From IMG/VR virus record IMGVR_UViG_3300035659_000062, positions 1-36,217 of that record: a stretch of DNA of 36,217 nucleotides; one strand, given 5' to 3'. Numbering within the stretch: the first letter of the stretch is position 1; the number at the start of each line of letters is the position of its first letter. This stretch comes from a virus. This document shows, piece by piece, positions 1 to 6,651 of this stretch. The notes under the pieces are model-generated. The model was not told the origin of the DNA and did not search any database. It was given only the letters and a program-made list of their open reading frames with translations. A program made the translations under genes and the position numbers.

Positions 1-2
1 AC

Positions 3-164
3 ACGCAAGCGTTGAGCGAACGCGTGCATTTCCTCGATGGCCGGTGGGTGAGCATCGACCTGCGGCACGACGCAATCGCACGCGCAGCGGAAGCCAGCAA
101 GCTACAGGTTCCGAGCGGTATCAGCAAAGCAGGCAACCCAGACTTTCCGATCTCAAAGCGTTGA
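3..164 (+). CDS. C-terminal end of an unidentified protein (partial)
   Basis: An open frame runs into the window from the left and ends at TGA 162-164, giving 53 residues (TQALSERVHFLDGRWVSIDL, then a helical stretch, ending PISKR). The composition is protein-like (Leu/Arg/Asp pattern, no runs of rare residues), unlike the competing frame over the same bases, which is Arg/Ser/Pro-rich. The start lies outside the window. No family recognised. Confidence 0.5.
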   Translation, partial: TQALSERVHFLDGRWVSIDLRHDAIARAAEASKLQVPSGISKAGNPDFPISKR

Positions 165-178
165 ACGGTCCGCCGTCT

Positions 179-196
179 CTCGCGTCGAGTCGCGAG
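179..196 (+). terminator. possible hairpin after the first gene
   Basis: CTCGCG at 179-184 and CGCGAG at 191-196 form a perfect 6-bp stem with a 6-nt loop, 15 nt after the stop of the partial gene. No T-tract follows, so a Rho-independent terminator is only a possibility. Confidence 0.25.
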
Positions 197-212
197 CTAG
201 TTCACGAACGCT

Positions 213-235
213 TGAACCCTGAACCAACCCTGAAC
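213..235 (+). promoter_or_regulatory. TGAAC direct-repeat array, copy 1
   Basis: TGAAC occurs at 213-217, 220-224 and 231-235, the last two 11 bp apart and both inside CCTGAAC or CCCTGAAC. The array sits immediately before the ribosome-binding site of the gene starting at 248. Similar arrays lie before the genes at 1442, 3102 and 34618(-). Confidence 0.5.
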
Positions 236-247
236 ACGGAGCTACAC

Positions 248-613
248 ATGCTGACGCAATCTCAGATCGATGCAATCCGCGAACACGTCGCGCTCGACGA
301 CCACACCCAGGAGCTGATCCGGCTCGCCACGTGGGATCTCTACGAAGGCCCGAGCGGCGCGAGCGAGGAGTCCGACTATCCCGGATTCAGCGCTGCCGTC
401 GACATGATCAGCAAGGCGATCGAGGTGAGCGATCTCTACATCGACGTGGAGATCGACGAAGTCATCGGCGACACGGAACCCCACTGGCACGGCGATTGTT
501 CCTGCGACGAGACCACCGACGTGGTTGGGTACTACCCGGACACGGTTCTCCACGTCGACTCTCGCGAAGTGGTGCGCGCGCTCGTGGGTCGCGAGCTTGC
601 GGAGTACGTCTAG
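248..613 (+). CDS. acidic hypothetical protein, 121 aa
   Basis: Starts at ATG 248 just after a CGGAG ribosome-binding site (236-240); a longer reading of this frame from position 44 has non-protein-like Arg/Ser-rich composition and is rejected. The protein begins MLTQSQIDAIREHVALDD and is strongly acidic, with a central amphipathic helix and a CSCDET cluster near residue 80 that could bind a metal. It heads a run of five genes that are close together or overlap. Family and function unknown. Confidence 0.75.
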   Translation: MLTQSQIDAIREHVALDDHTQELIRLATWDLYEGPSGASEESDYPGFSAAVDMISKAIEVSDLYIDVEIDEVIGDTEPHWHGDCSCDETTDVVGYYPDTVLHVDSREVVRALVGRELAEYV

Positions 614-616
614 GCC

Positions 617-904
617 ATGCGAGTCACCCGCACACACACTGTCAGCATCCCGATCGATGCCACGTTCAGCGAGTTGTATCAACTCACGATCCAAGAGTTG
701 CAAGCGCTGCCGACGTTGTCATCCGGGCAAGACAGCGATCTGAAGTACGAGTCCGAACGCTACCGCGTGTGGTGCTCGCGCATGAGCATCCACGACTACG
801 ACGGCAACAACAAAGCCTACAGCGATGAGCGGATCCAGATCGAGGAGCTGATCGACGGACGATGGGAAATGCTCGATCGCTACGGGAAGCGTGTGCACCC
901 GTGA
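617..904 (+). CDS. hypothetical protein, 95 aa
   Basis: Follows the previous stop by 3 nt. The N-terminus (MRVTRTHTVSIPIDATFSEL) looks like a beta-strand followed by a helix; the C-terminal half is charged, with DGRWEMLDRYGKR near the end. Its TGA overlaps the GTG start of the next gene by 4 nt, suggesting translational coupling. Not recognised. Confidence 0.75.
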   Translation: MRVTRTHTVSIPIDATFSELYQLTIQELQALPTLSSGQDSDLKYESERYRVWCSRMSIHDYDGNNKAYSDERIQIEELIDGRWEMLDRYGKRVHP

Positions 905-1098
905 AGCGCAAACCACTCGACGTCGGCGACATGCCACTGAATCGCGTGCTCGGCGTGCTCGGTTTCACTCACAAATCGTCGCAGCAACCAAACGGTCTCC
1001 ACAAGCACGACGTGCTCGATGCCGATGATCGTGTCGTGTTCACGGGCAACGCAGGCGATGTGTGGGCATGGTTGCGCGAGACCAAGAGAATCAAATGA
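901..1098 (+). CDS. hypothetical protein, 65 aa
   Basis: GTG start at 901 chosen because it overlaps the upstream stop (GTGA), the arrangement used throughout this window. Small mixed alpha/beta protein ending GDVWAWLRETKRIK; the piece HDVLDADDRVVFTGNAGDVWAWL resembles short phage proteins that pair a beta-hairpin with one helix. Function unknown. Confidence 0.7.
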   Translation: MKRKPLDVGDMPLNRVLGVLGFTHKSSQQPNGLHKHDVLDADDRVVFTGNAGDVWAWLRETKRIK

Positions 1099-1352
1099 GC
1101 ACACCACGACAGTGGTCGAAATACACGCTAGGCACGTACGCGCGTGGCTCTCGCGTTCAACTCTGCGAACGCTGGAACCAGCGTGTCGGCATGAAGATGC
1201 CAGGCCCGTGGGTGATCGTCGTTAGCAACTACGCGAGCACCACGGGTGTGATGGTCGTGCGGCACGAGCTGAACCGCGCGATCTTCGAGATCGATGGGAG
1301 GCATCCTCTCTTCGAGGTCGACCCTCTCACCCTGACGCGTGAGCATCAGTAG
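1095..1352 (+). CDS. hypothetical protein, 85 aa
   Basis: ATG 1095 overlaps the previous stop (ATGA). Basic N-terminus (MSTPRQWSKYTLGTYARGS), then beta-rich sequence with VIVVSN and VMVVRHEL. It is the last gene before the promoter region at 1353-1441. Function unknown. Confidence 0.7.
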   Translation: MSTPRQWSKYTLGTYARGSRVQLCERWNQRVGMKMPGPWVIVVSNYASTTGVMVVRHELNRAIFEIDGRHPLFEVDPLTLTREHQ

Positions 1353-1364
1353 TGGCTCAACAGT

Positions 1365-1398
1365 TAGTGTTGACAACGTCACCACTAGCGATTAAGCT
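1365..1398 (+). promoter_or_regulatory. sigma70-like promoter with inverted-repeat operator
   Basis: TTGACA at 1370-1375, a 17-bp spacer and TAAGCT at 1393-1398 make a sigma70-type promoter for the AAA+ gene. The -35 box lies inside an inverted repeat with 10-bp arms (1365-1374 and 1378-1387, one mismatch, 3-bp centre AAC) whose core is GTTGAC-AAC-GTCAC. The same core recurs at 3047-3061 and 11066-11080, which suggests a shared repressor. Confidence 0.6.
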
Positions 1399-1406
1399 CC
1401 TACGTA

Positions 1407-1427
1407 GAACCTGAACCCATCCTGAAC
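1407..1427 (+). promoter_or_regulatory. TGAAC direct-repeat array, copy 2
   Basis: GAAC at 1407-1410, then TGAAC at 1412-1416 and 1423-1427 (11-bp spacing), directly upstream of the GGAGG ribosome-binding site of the gene at 1442. With transcription starting near 1405 the repeats would lie in the mRNA leader. Confidence 0.5.
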
Positions 1428-1441
1428 CGGAGGTCTCGAAG

Positions 1442-2977
1442 ATGAATGCCGAATCAGTCAACAAGGACATCACAGCGCTACTGCGCGCGCGCCACACGCT
1501 CCTGTGGATCACATCTCGCGAGGAACTGCGCGTGGAGCGCGCGCTCATCGATGCGGCAGCCGGTGCCAAGTACGAGGTGCGCTACTGGGATTGCGCCACG
1601 GGACTCACCGACGCGTTGGGTAACACCGTCGAGCGGAGCCTGAACGACCCGAGCGCGATCCTCGCATACATCCGCAGCAACAAAACACGCTTCGTATACG
1701 TGCTGCGCGATCTCCACAAGTGGTTCGATCCGGTCGTTCTCCGCACGGTGCGCAGCCTCGCGCGTGATCTACAGGTCGCGGCAGCGAACGAGGCGCGCGC
1801 GATCATCATCCTCACGCCGAGCAGCGAGGTGCCACCCGAGTTGCCCACGGCCACGGTGATCGAGTACCCAATCCCGGAGCGTGCCGAGGTCGCACGCATC
1901 CTCGACGACGTGCTCTCAGCGCTGCCCAAGGAGATCCGCGAGAACGCCGCTCCGAACGGCGAGCGCGACAAGGCGATCGACTCGGCGGTAGGTCTCACGG
2001 CAGACGAGATCGCGAACTGCTACGCGCGCTCGCTCGTCACCTCAAAGACCATCGACCCGGTGCTCGTGGCCGGCGAGAAGAAGCGCGTGATCAGCGGGAT
2101 CCCGGGCGTCACCTGGTACGACGCGGACCCACGTGGACTCGACGCCATCGGCGGCAACGGTGAGCTGAAGTCATGGTGCCTCAAGCGTCGCAGCGCGTTC
2201 TCCAAGCGCGCGCGCGAGTACGGGCTCCCATCGCCCAAAGGCGTGCTGCTCGTGGGTCCTCCGGGCACGGGAAAGAGCCTCACGGCCAAGTGCGTGGCAA
2301 CTGTGTTCGGGATGCCGCTCCTGCGGTTCGATATCGGTGGCACGCGCTCCAAGTTCGTGGGCGACAGCGAGACGAACATCCGCCGCGTGCTCAAGCTCGC
2401 GGAGACGGTCGCGCCGTGCGTGCTCTGGATCGACGAGATCGAGAAGGCGCTTGCCGGCGCCAGCGGTCCGCAGGGTGACGGTGGTGTGGCGGCTGATGCG
2501 CTCGGCACGCTGCTCTCCTGGATGCAGGAGCACACCGCTCCGGTGTTCCTGGTGGCGACCGCTAACGACGTGCGTGCGTTGCCGCCCGAGCTTCTCCGCA
2601 AGGGCCGCTTCGATGAGTTGTTCTTCGTGGACCTTCCTACCCAGAGTGAGCGCGTCGAGATCCTCGCGGCTACGCTCGTGAGTCACGGGCGCACCGCGAA
2701 CGGGATCGACATGATGGAGATCGCGCGCACCACGGATGGTTTCGTGGGTGCGGAGATCGCGGCGCTCGTGCCGGATGCCCTCTTCACCGCGTTCGCGGAC
2801 GAGGAACGTGCCCTCACCACGGATGACCTGAAGACCGCCGCGGCGAGCGTGGTGCCGCTTTCTAAGACCGCAAGCGAGCGCATCACGGCGCTGCGCGAGT
2901 GGGCGAAGGGTCGGGCTCGCCCTGCCAGCCTGCCCGAGAAGGTCGACCCGAATGCAGTGCGCTCGCTCGATCTGTAG
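1442..2977 (+). CDS. Ycf46-like AAA+ ATPase
   Basis: A 511-residue AAA+ ATPase. Residues 1-210 match the N-terminal domain of the Ycf46 family in pattern (LLRARHTLLWITSREELRVERAL). The ATPase core carries Walker A GPPGTGKS (272-279), Walker B VLWIDEIE (327-334), sensor-1 ATAND around 372-376 and an arginine finger in RKGRFDE (386-392), followed by the small helical lid. All catalytic residues are present. Family members are presumed to remodel a protein partner; the substrate is unknown. It has its own promoter and operator-like repeat upstream (1365-1398) and is followed by a probable terminator, so it is a separate transcription unit. The two genes at 3102 and 3935 may be partners. Confidence 0.9.
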   Translation: MNAESVNKDITALLRARHTLLWITSREELRVERALIDAAAGAKYEVRYWDCATGLTDALGNTVERSLNDPSAILAYIRSNKTRFVYVLRDLHKWFDPVVLRTVRSLARDLQVAAANEARAIIILTPSSEVPPELPTATVIEYPIPERAEVARILDDVLSALPKEIRENAAPNGERDKAIDSAVGLTADEIANCYARSLVTSKTIDPVLVAGEKKRVISGIPGVTWYDADPRGLDAIGGNGELKSWCLKRRSAFSKRAREYGLPSPKGVLLVGPPGTGKSLTAKCVATVFGMPLLRFDIGGTRSKFVGDSETNIRRVLKLAETVAPCVLWIDEIEKALAGASGPQGDGGVAADALGTLLSWMQEHTAPVFLVATANDVRALPPELLRKGRFDELFFVDLPTQSERVEILAATLVSHGRTANGIDMMEIARTTDGFVGAEIAALVPDALFTAFADEERALTTDDLKTAAASVVPLSKTASERITALREWAKGRARPASLPEKVDPNAVRSLDL

Positions 2978-3002
2978 TAGACAGCGCCGTCGGGACCGCC
3001 CG

Positions 3003-3045
3003 GCACTCGCCTCATGCGGCGAGCGGTGCACCGTGTCTTGATTAT
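3003..3045 (+). terminator. probable terminator after the AAA+ gene
   Basis: CTCGCC (3006-3011) pairs with GGCGAG (3018-3023) around a 6-nt loop; the stem can extend through GCA/TGC (3003-3005, 3027-3029) across a 3-nt bulge. A T-rich stretch (TTGATTATTG, 3039-3048) follows after a short gap. It separates the AAA+ unit from the promoter at 3048. Confidence 0.4.
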
Positions 3046-3046
3046 T

Positions 3047-3076
3047 GTTGACAACGTCAACGTGAACCGCTACACT
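3047..3076 (+). promoter_or_regulatory. strong sigma70-like promoter with palindromic operator
   Basis: TTGACA (3048-3053), an exact 17-bp spacer and TACACT (3071-3076) form the best promoter in the window. The -35 box is embedded in the perfect inverted repeat GTTGAC-AAC-GTCAAC (3047-3061), so a bound dimer would block RNA polymerase. It drives the gene at 3102. Confidence 0.65.
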
Positions 3077-3082
3077 ACAACC

Positions 3083-3101
3083 TGAATCGGAGACCCTGAA
3101 C
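3083..3101 (+). promoter_or_regulatory. TGAAC repeat array, copy 3 (degenerate)
   Basis: CCTGAAT at 3081-3087 and CCTGAAC at 3095-3101 flank the CGGAG ribosome-binding site of the gene at 3102; another TGAAC lies at 3063-3067 between the promoter boxes. Spacing (20 and 14 bp) is looser than in the other copies. Confidence 0.35.
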
Positions 3102-3932
3102 ATGAGCAATGCATCCACCATCCGCCCCGGCCTCCTCGTCAACGTCAAGTCCACCGTCGTGGGTGGCGTGAGCTACCAGCGCATCGACCTCGAAACCGGC
3201 AAGCCTCCGGCCGATGATGCCGAGGTGACGCGCTGGGAGACCACGCGAGTCATCGAGGACAAGGAGGAGCACGAGCGCGCCACGAAGTGCCGCTCGAACG
3301 CGCTCTCCCTCATCCGCCGCGTGTGCAGCGCCACCACGTTCGGACTGCTCTGCCCGAATGAGCAGGAGGGCGCACTCGATGCAGCGGTCAAGGCAGCACG
3401 CCAGCTCGTGGACAATCACAACGAGAACGCGCAGCACACGCGCGTCGGGATCTACGTGCTCAAGGGTCGCGTCGCCAGCGATGACGCCGAGGCGGCACGC
3501 GCCATTACCCAGGAGATCGCAGAGCTGACTGTGAAGATGGACGCCGGGATCAAGAACTTCGATCCCAAGGCCATCCGCGACGCCGCGAACCGCGCGCGAG
3601 AGATGAGCAGCATGCTCAGCGAGAGCGCGCAGACGAAGATCAACGGCGCGATCGAGCAAGCTCGCAAGGCGGCACGCCAGATCGTCAAGCGCATCGAGAC
3701 GGAGGGTGAGGACCGCTCGGTGGTGCTCATGGACATCCAGCGTGGTCAGATCGAGAGCGCGCGCATCGCGTTCCTGGACATGAGCGGCGAGACGACCGCG
3801 GACGGCGAAGTGTCGCCATCGGTTCAGCCGCAGCGCTTCGCGGATCTCGACATCGAGACGAACGATGCCACGTGTGCTCCCAGCAAGTCCGTCAACGTGC
3901 CGGCCATCGAGCTGGCGGAAGGGAGCAAGTAA
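3102..3932 (+). CDS. conserved-looking helical protein, 276 aa
   Basis: Starts at ATG 3102 behind a strong promoter. Residues 1-60 are mixed strand and charged helix (NVKSTVVGGVSYQRIDLETG); residues 60-215 are long amphipathic helices rich in Ala, Glu and Arg (for example QEIAELTVKMDAGIKNFDPK and INGAIEQARKAARQIVKRIE), likely coiled coil; the last 60 residues are Pro/Ser/Thr-rich and probably disordered. No enzymatic motif is visible. The strong promoter suggests abundant early synthesis. It lies between the AAA+ ATPase and the 3935 gene and could be their partner, but this rests on position alone. Confidence 0.85.
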   Translation: MSNASTIRPGLLVNVKSTVVGGVSYQRIDLETGKPPADDAEVTRWETTRVIEDKEEHERATKCRSNALSLIRRVCSATTFGLLCPNEQEGALDAAVKAARQLVDNHNENAQHTRVGIYVLKGRVASDDAEAARAITQEIAELTVKMDAGIKNFDPKAIRDAANRAREMSSMLSESAQTKINGAIEQARKAARQIVKRIETEGEDRSVVLMDIQRGQIESARIAFLDMSGETTADGEVSPSVQPQRFADLDIETNDATCAPSKSVNVPAIELAEGSK

Positions 3933-3934
3933 CC

Positions 3935-4276
3935 ATGCCGTGCGATACCCAGCTCAAGCAGAACGAGACGGTGGCTCAGCGCAAGGAGACCATCAATAAG
4001 GCCCTGACCCAGCTCGAAGCCGCGCTCACCCAGGGCCAGGCGAAGGTCGTGATCGGCCCCAACGGAGCCGTCGCCTTCCAGGGCTGGAAGCCCGACGACC
4101 GCAACGGAGTCACGGACGTCTGCGCGGTGCGCACGCTCACCGCGAGCAACTCGTGGGCTCTGCGCCAGGCCATCGCGAAGGCGGAAGTCTCGCAGGGCCG
4201 CAAGGTCAACCCGGCCGCGGTCGCCGCAGGCACCCACAGCCACGATCAAGGAAAAACGTGGAATAAAGGTCACTGA
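3935..4276 (+). CDS. phage protein of the MPCDT type, 113 aa
   Basis: ATG 3935 with GAAGGGAG upstream; the frame could extend to 3872 but that would overlap the previous gene without a ribosome-binding site. The protein begins MPCDTQLKQNETVAQRKETI, has VVIGPNGAVAFQGW in the middle and ends with HSHDQGKTWNKGH. I associate this pattern with uncharacterised phage proteins of about 110 residues, but no function is known. Its stop shares one base with the start of the HNH remnant. Confidence 0.8.
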   Translation: MPCDTQLKQNETVAQRKETINKALTQLEAALTQGQAKVVIGPNGAVAFQGWKPDDRNGVTDVCAVRTLTASNSWALRQAIAKAEVSQGRKVNPAAVAAGTHSHDQGKTWNKGH

Positions 4277-4545
4277 TGTACTCGATCGATCGCTACCCAG
4301 ATCGGGATGGCAACTACAAGCCAGGCAACGTGCGATGGGCAACCCGCACCGAGCAGAATCAGAACACCAGCCGCAACGTGAGTCTCACGTTGCAAGGTCA
4401 AACTCACTGCATATCGGAGTGGGCTCGCATCACAGGTATCGGCAAGAAGACGATCGCTGACCGCATCAAGCGCGGGTGGACAGCGTACGCAGCTCTCACC
4501 GTAAAGCCTGTCAAGACTCGCGACTACTCTCGAAAGGATCGCTGA
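4276..4545 (+). pseudogene. HNH endonuclease remnant (C-terminal half)
   Basis: Encodes 89 residues that align with the second half of the intact HNH protein at 14325: YSIDRYPDRDGNYKPGNVRW matches HSLERMKNGKGYKPGNVTW there, followed by the C-terminal helix-turn-helix (SEWARITGIGKKTIADRIKR, GWTAYAALT). The N-terminal ~60 residues, including the YRAW...NYGGRGI part and the first histidines of the HNH fold, are missing, and no frame upstream supplies them. It is probably a deletion remnant of a homing-type endonuclease, unless the DNA-binding part has been kept for regulation. A clean TGATG junction lets ribosomes still enter it. Confidence 0.7.
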
Positions 4546-4799
4546 TGCGCACCACCCTGCTATCGCTCCTCGTCGCGTGCACGGACCCGAACCCGTACGA
4601 GCCAGTCGCGTGCAAGATCACTGACCACGTAACCACGTGCGACGCGGCGTGCGTCCCGGACGCGCGCTACCAGCAAGCCGGCGGCGCGTGCATGGCCGAC
4701 AACTTCATGTGCGTGAGCACCGTGGTGTGGAACGGCTGGCGCGGGTGCTGCGACTACGACGCCGATCTCAACATCCTGTGGCACGGGTGCGCACCATGA
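4545..4799 (+). CDS. small Cys-rich putative lipoprotein, 84 aa
   Basis: ATG 4545 overlaps the preceding stop by one base and has AAAGGA upstream. MRTTLLSLLVAC is a very short signal with a lipobox-like LVAC, so Cys12 could be lipidated. The mature part has eight further cysteines (CKITDHVTTCDAAC, GACMADNFMC, GCC, HGC), consistent with disulphides outside the cytoplasm. Lysis (Rz1-like) and surface-exclusion roles are known for phage lipoproteins, but nothing here decides between them. Confidence 0.6.
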   Translation: MRTTLLSLLVACTDPNPYEPVACKITDHVTTCDAACVPDARYQQAGGACMADNFMCVSTVVWNGWRGCCDYDADLNILWHGCAP

Positions 4800-4990
4800 C
4801 CTGCAAGTGGTGTCAGCGTCCGAAGGGTTGCTGCGACTGCCAGGACCGCATCGACTGTCCGAAGCGCGGACAGCTCCTGCACTGGATGTGCGGGTGGTGC
4901 AACGAGTGCGACGTGCCGATGTTCCAGTGCACGAAGCAGCACTGGCAGCCCAAACCGCAACGCAAACTCGTCTACACGGAGGTCACGTGA
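4796..4990 (+). CDS. small Cys-rich zinc-binding-like protein, 64 aa
   Basis: ATG 4796 overlaps the lipoprotein stop (ATGA). Eleven cysteines in 64 residues are arranged as CKWC, CCDC, a single C, CGWCNEC and a last C, plus His residues: enough for two zinc-binding knuckles. No membrane segment or signal. Function unknown; it may bind nucleic acid or protein. Confidence 0.65.
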   Translation: MTCKWCQRPKGCCDCQDRIDCPKRGQLLHWMCGWCNECDVPMFQCTKQHWQPKPQRKLVYTEVT

Positions 4991-5163
4991 TCGACGCCAA
5001 GCAGATCATCGCGGACATCAACCACCGCCTCACGCTGACGACCGCGGGACGACAGCAGATCGACCCACGTGAGCACATGGCGCCCGTGTACCACGCTGTG
5101 ATCGAGACGATCGTGGACCACATCAACAGAGCGCTCGCGTCGCTCAAGAAGGAGGTCACCTAG
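4987..5163 (+). CDS. hypothetical helical protein, 58 aa
   Basis: GTG 4987 overlaps the previous stop (GTGA). Entirely helical by appearance (DAKQIIADINHRLTLTTAGR and VYHAVIETIVDHINRALASL). Too short to classify. Confidence 0.6.
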   Translation: MIDAKQIIADINHRLTLTTAGRQQIDPREHMAPVYHAVIETIVDHINRALASLKKEVT

Positions 5164-5165
5164 CC

Positions 5166-5468
5166 ATGCCGACCATCAACATCACGTTCACCATCGATGA
5201 GCTGTTCTCCGCCGCAGTCGGACAGGCGCGAGAGATGAGCGACCGCATCCTCAAGCTCGCCGACATCGACAAGACTCCGCTTACGCCCGGCGAGAGCGTC
5301 GACAACCGTCGTCACCAGATCGCCAAGATGGGGAAGCTCCTCGCTCAGGCGTTCATCGCGATCGACGATCTCATGAGGGCCGCGGCTGAGGAGCGCGAGC
5401 GTGCACACGCGAGCACGAACGACGTCACCGCAGACGCGCCCAAGCCGATCGATCCGGAGGCCAACTAA
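5166..5468 (+). CDS. hypothetical protein, 100 aa
   Basis: Starts 2 nt after the previous stop; upstream GAAGGAGG is a strong ribosome-binding site. An N-terminal strand (MPTINITFTIDEL) is followed by two long amphipathic helices and a disordered Thr/Asp/Pro tail (TNDVTADAPKPIDPEAN). Not recognised. Confidence 0.7.
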   Translation: MPTINITFTIDELFSAAVGQAREMSDRILKLADIDKTPLTPGESVDNRRHQIAKMGKLLAQAFIAIDDLMRAAAEERERAHASTNDVTADAPKPIDPEAN

Positions 5469-5469
5469 C

Positions 5470-6060
5470 GTGCTAGTCACAGCGACCATCGACGACGTCG
5501 AGGTGAAGACCGCGCCTGCGGAGTCAGTCGTGTCACCAGCATCGATGTACGCGCGTGCCCTAGTGCTGTGGGATGTGCTCATCGAGCATGACCTGAAGGT
5601 GCGCGCGATGCTGCCGGAGCAGATCACTGATCTGCGCGAGGTGTGCAAGTTCGCGGCGGAGAACCGGCTCCGCCGCCACCATGAGGTCCTCCTCTACACG
5701 AAGTCGCGTCAACGCGGCTGGCTGTCAGATGGTGGCGTCGCGTGGCAGCACGCGCGCGGGTTCTTTCTCATCTCTGAGACTGAGAAGAAGCTCAACGCGA
5801 GCATCCTCAAGGGTGACATGACGGACGACCACCGCATGATCAGCCACCGAGTCTACAAACCCATCAATGTCCACGTCGCGTTCCAGGCTGTGGAGTGTGC
5901 ATTCTGCGCTCTCCTCCTGCTGCCAGCACAACATACCCGCGAGAACACGCGAGCGAAGAACACGTCGTTCTACTGGAGTGACTGGAAGCTCGCCGTGTGC
6001 CGCGCGCACACCGACCGTTGCGCGCTCCGCTACCTCATCCGCCAAGGAGTCTCCAAGTGA
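5470..6060 (+). CDS. hypothetical protein, 196 aa
   Basis: GTG 5470 is chosen over an upstream ATG at 5401 because GGAGG lies 9 nt before it and it follows the previous stop by one base. Helical N-terminal half (ALVLWDVLIEHDLKVRAMLP), then a Cys/His pair region (VECAFCALLLLPAQHTREN, later VCRAHTDRC) that could form a zinc site. No family recognised. Confidence 0.75.
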   Translation: MLVTATIDDVEVKTAPAESVVSPASMYARALVLWDVLIEHDLKVRAMLPEQITDLREVCKFAAENRLRRHHEVLLYTKSRQRGWLSDGGVAWQHARGFFLISETEKKLNASILKGDMTDDHRMISHRVYKPINVHVAFQAVECAFCALLLLPAQHTRENTRAKNTSFYWSDWKLAVCRAHTDRCALRYLIRQGVSK

Positions 6061-6464
6061 ATCAACCAGAGATCGATGCACTCATCCTCGGTGCAAGCGC
6101 GGGTGTCACGGTTGGCACCGTGATCGGCTACGCGCTGCGCGGCCTCCGCGAGAGTGTTCGCGACTACCGCACCAGTCACATCACCAAGCGCGACATCAAG
6201 ATGTCCTATGGACATGACACCGTGACCAGCGTGAAGCCTGCAATGCCGGCGTTCGTGTCGCTACCGAAGCACGAGCAGCGCACCCGACGATTCGAGCCTG
6301 ACCCGCTGCCAGATCCGGACCGCGACGACGTCGTCGCGGCGCTCTGCCGGTCCGGCTACAAGAAGGTCGTGGCGGTCACCGCGACAGACGCGTGCGTTGC
6401 CAACGAGCGCGCCACGGTCGAGGCGTGGACCGTGGCCGCTCTCCGTCGCGCGAGCATGAAGTGA
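6057..6464 (+). CDS. membrane-anchored protein with RuvA-C-terminal-like tail
   Basis: GTG 6057 overlaps the preceding stop. Residues 7-27 form one glycine-rich transmembrane helix (LILGASAGVTVGTVIGYALR). A basic linker follows, and the C-terminal 50 residues (DDVVAALCRSGYKKVVAVTA, then helical to the end) resemble RuvA domain III, the small three-helix domain that contacts RuvB: compare the family pattern D-V-x-x-A-L-x-x-L-G-Y. RuvB is encoded 183 nt downstream. The likeness is short and made by eye, so the RuvB link is an inference; the tail could also be a generic UBA-like helical bundle. Confidence 0.55.
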   Translation: MNQPEIDALILGASAGVTVGTVIGYALRGLRESVRDYRTSHITKRDIKMSYGHDTVTSVKPAMPAFVSLPKHEQRTRRFEPDPLPDPDRDDVVAALCRSGYKKVVAVTATDACVANERATVEAWTVAALRRASMK

Positions 6465-6477
6465 AGAAGGAAAGGCC

Positions 6478-6651
6478 ATGAAGATCTGGGAGTATAGCCA
6501 CGTCAACCTAGGTCCCGGTGAGAACTACTTCCAGACACTTCGCATCAACGGTGAGATGGGTTGGGAAGCTTGGCACATGGAGCGTGCCGACAATGGATGG
6601 CGATCGATCTTCTTCAAGAGATGCCACCCGAGAACGAAGGAGAGAACATGA
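6478..6651 (+). CDS. small DUF4177-like protein, 57 aa
   Basis: ATG 6478 is preceded by AAGGAAAGG and the TGA overlaps the RuvB start (ATGA), so the two are probably translated in step. The protein (MKIWEYSHVNLG, GEMGWEAWHMERADNGWRSI, FFKR) has the strand-helix-strand layout and G-W-E pattern of DUF4177-type small proteins. Function unknown. Confidence 0.65.
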   Translation: MKIWEYSHVNLGPGENYFQTLRINGEMGWEAWHMERADNGWRSIFFKRCHPRTKERT

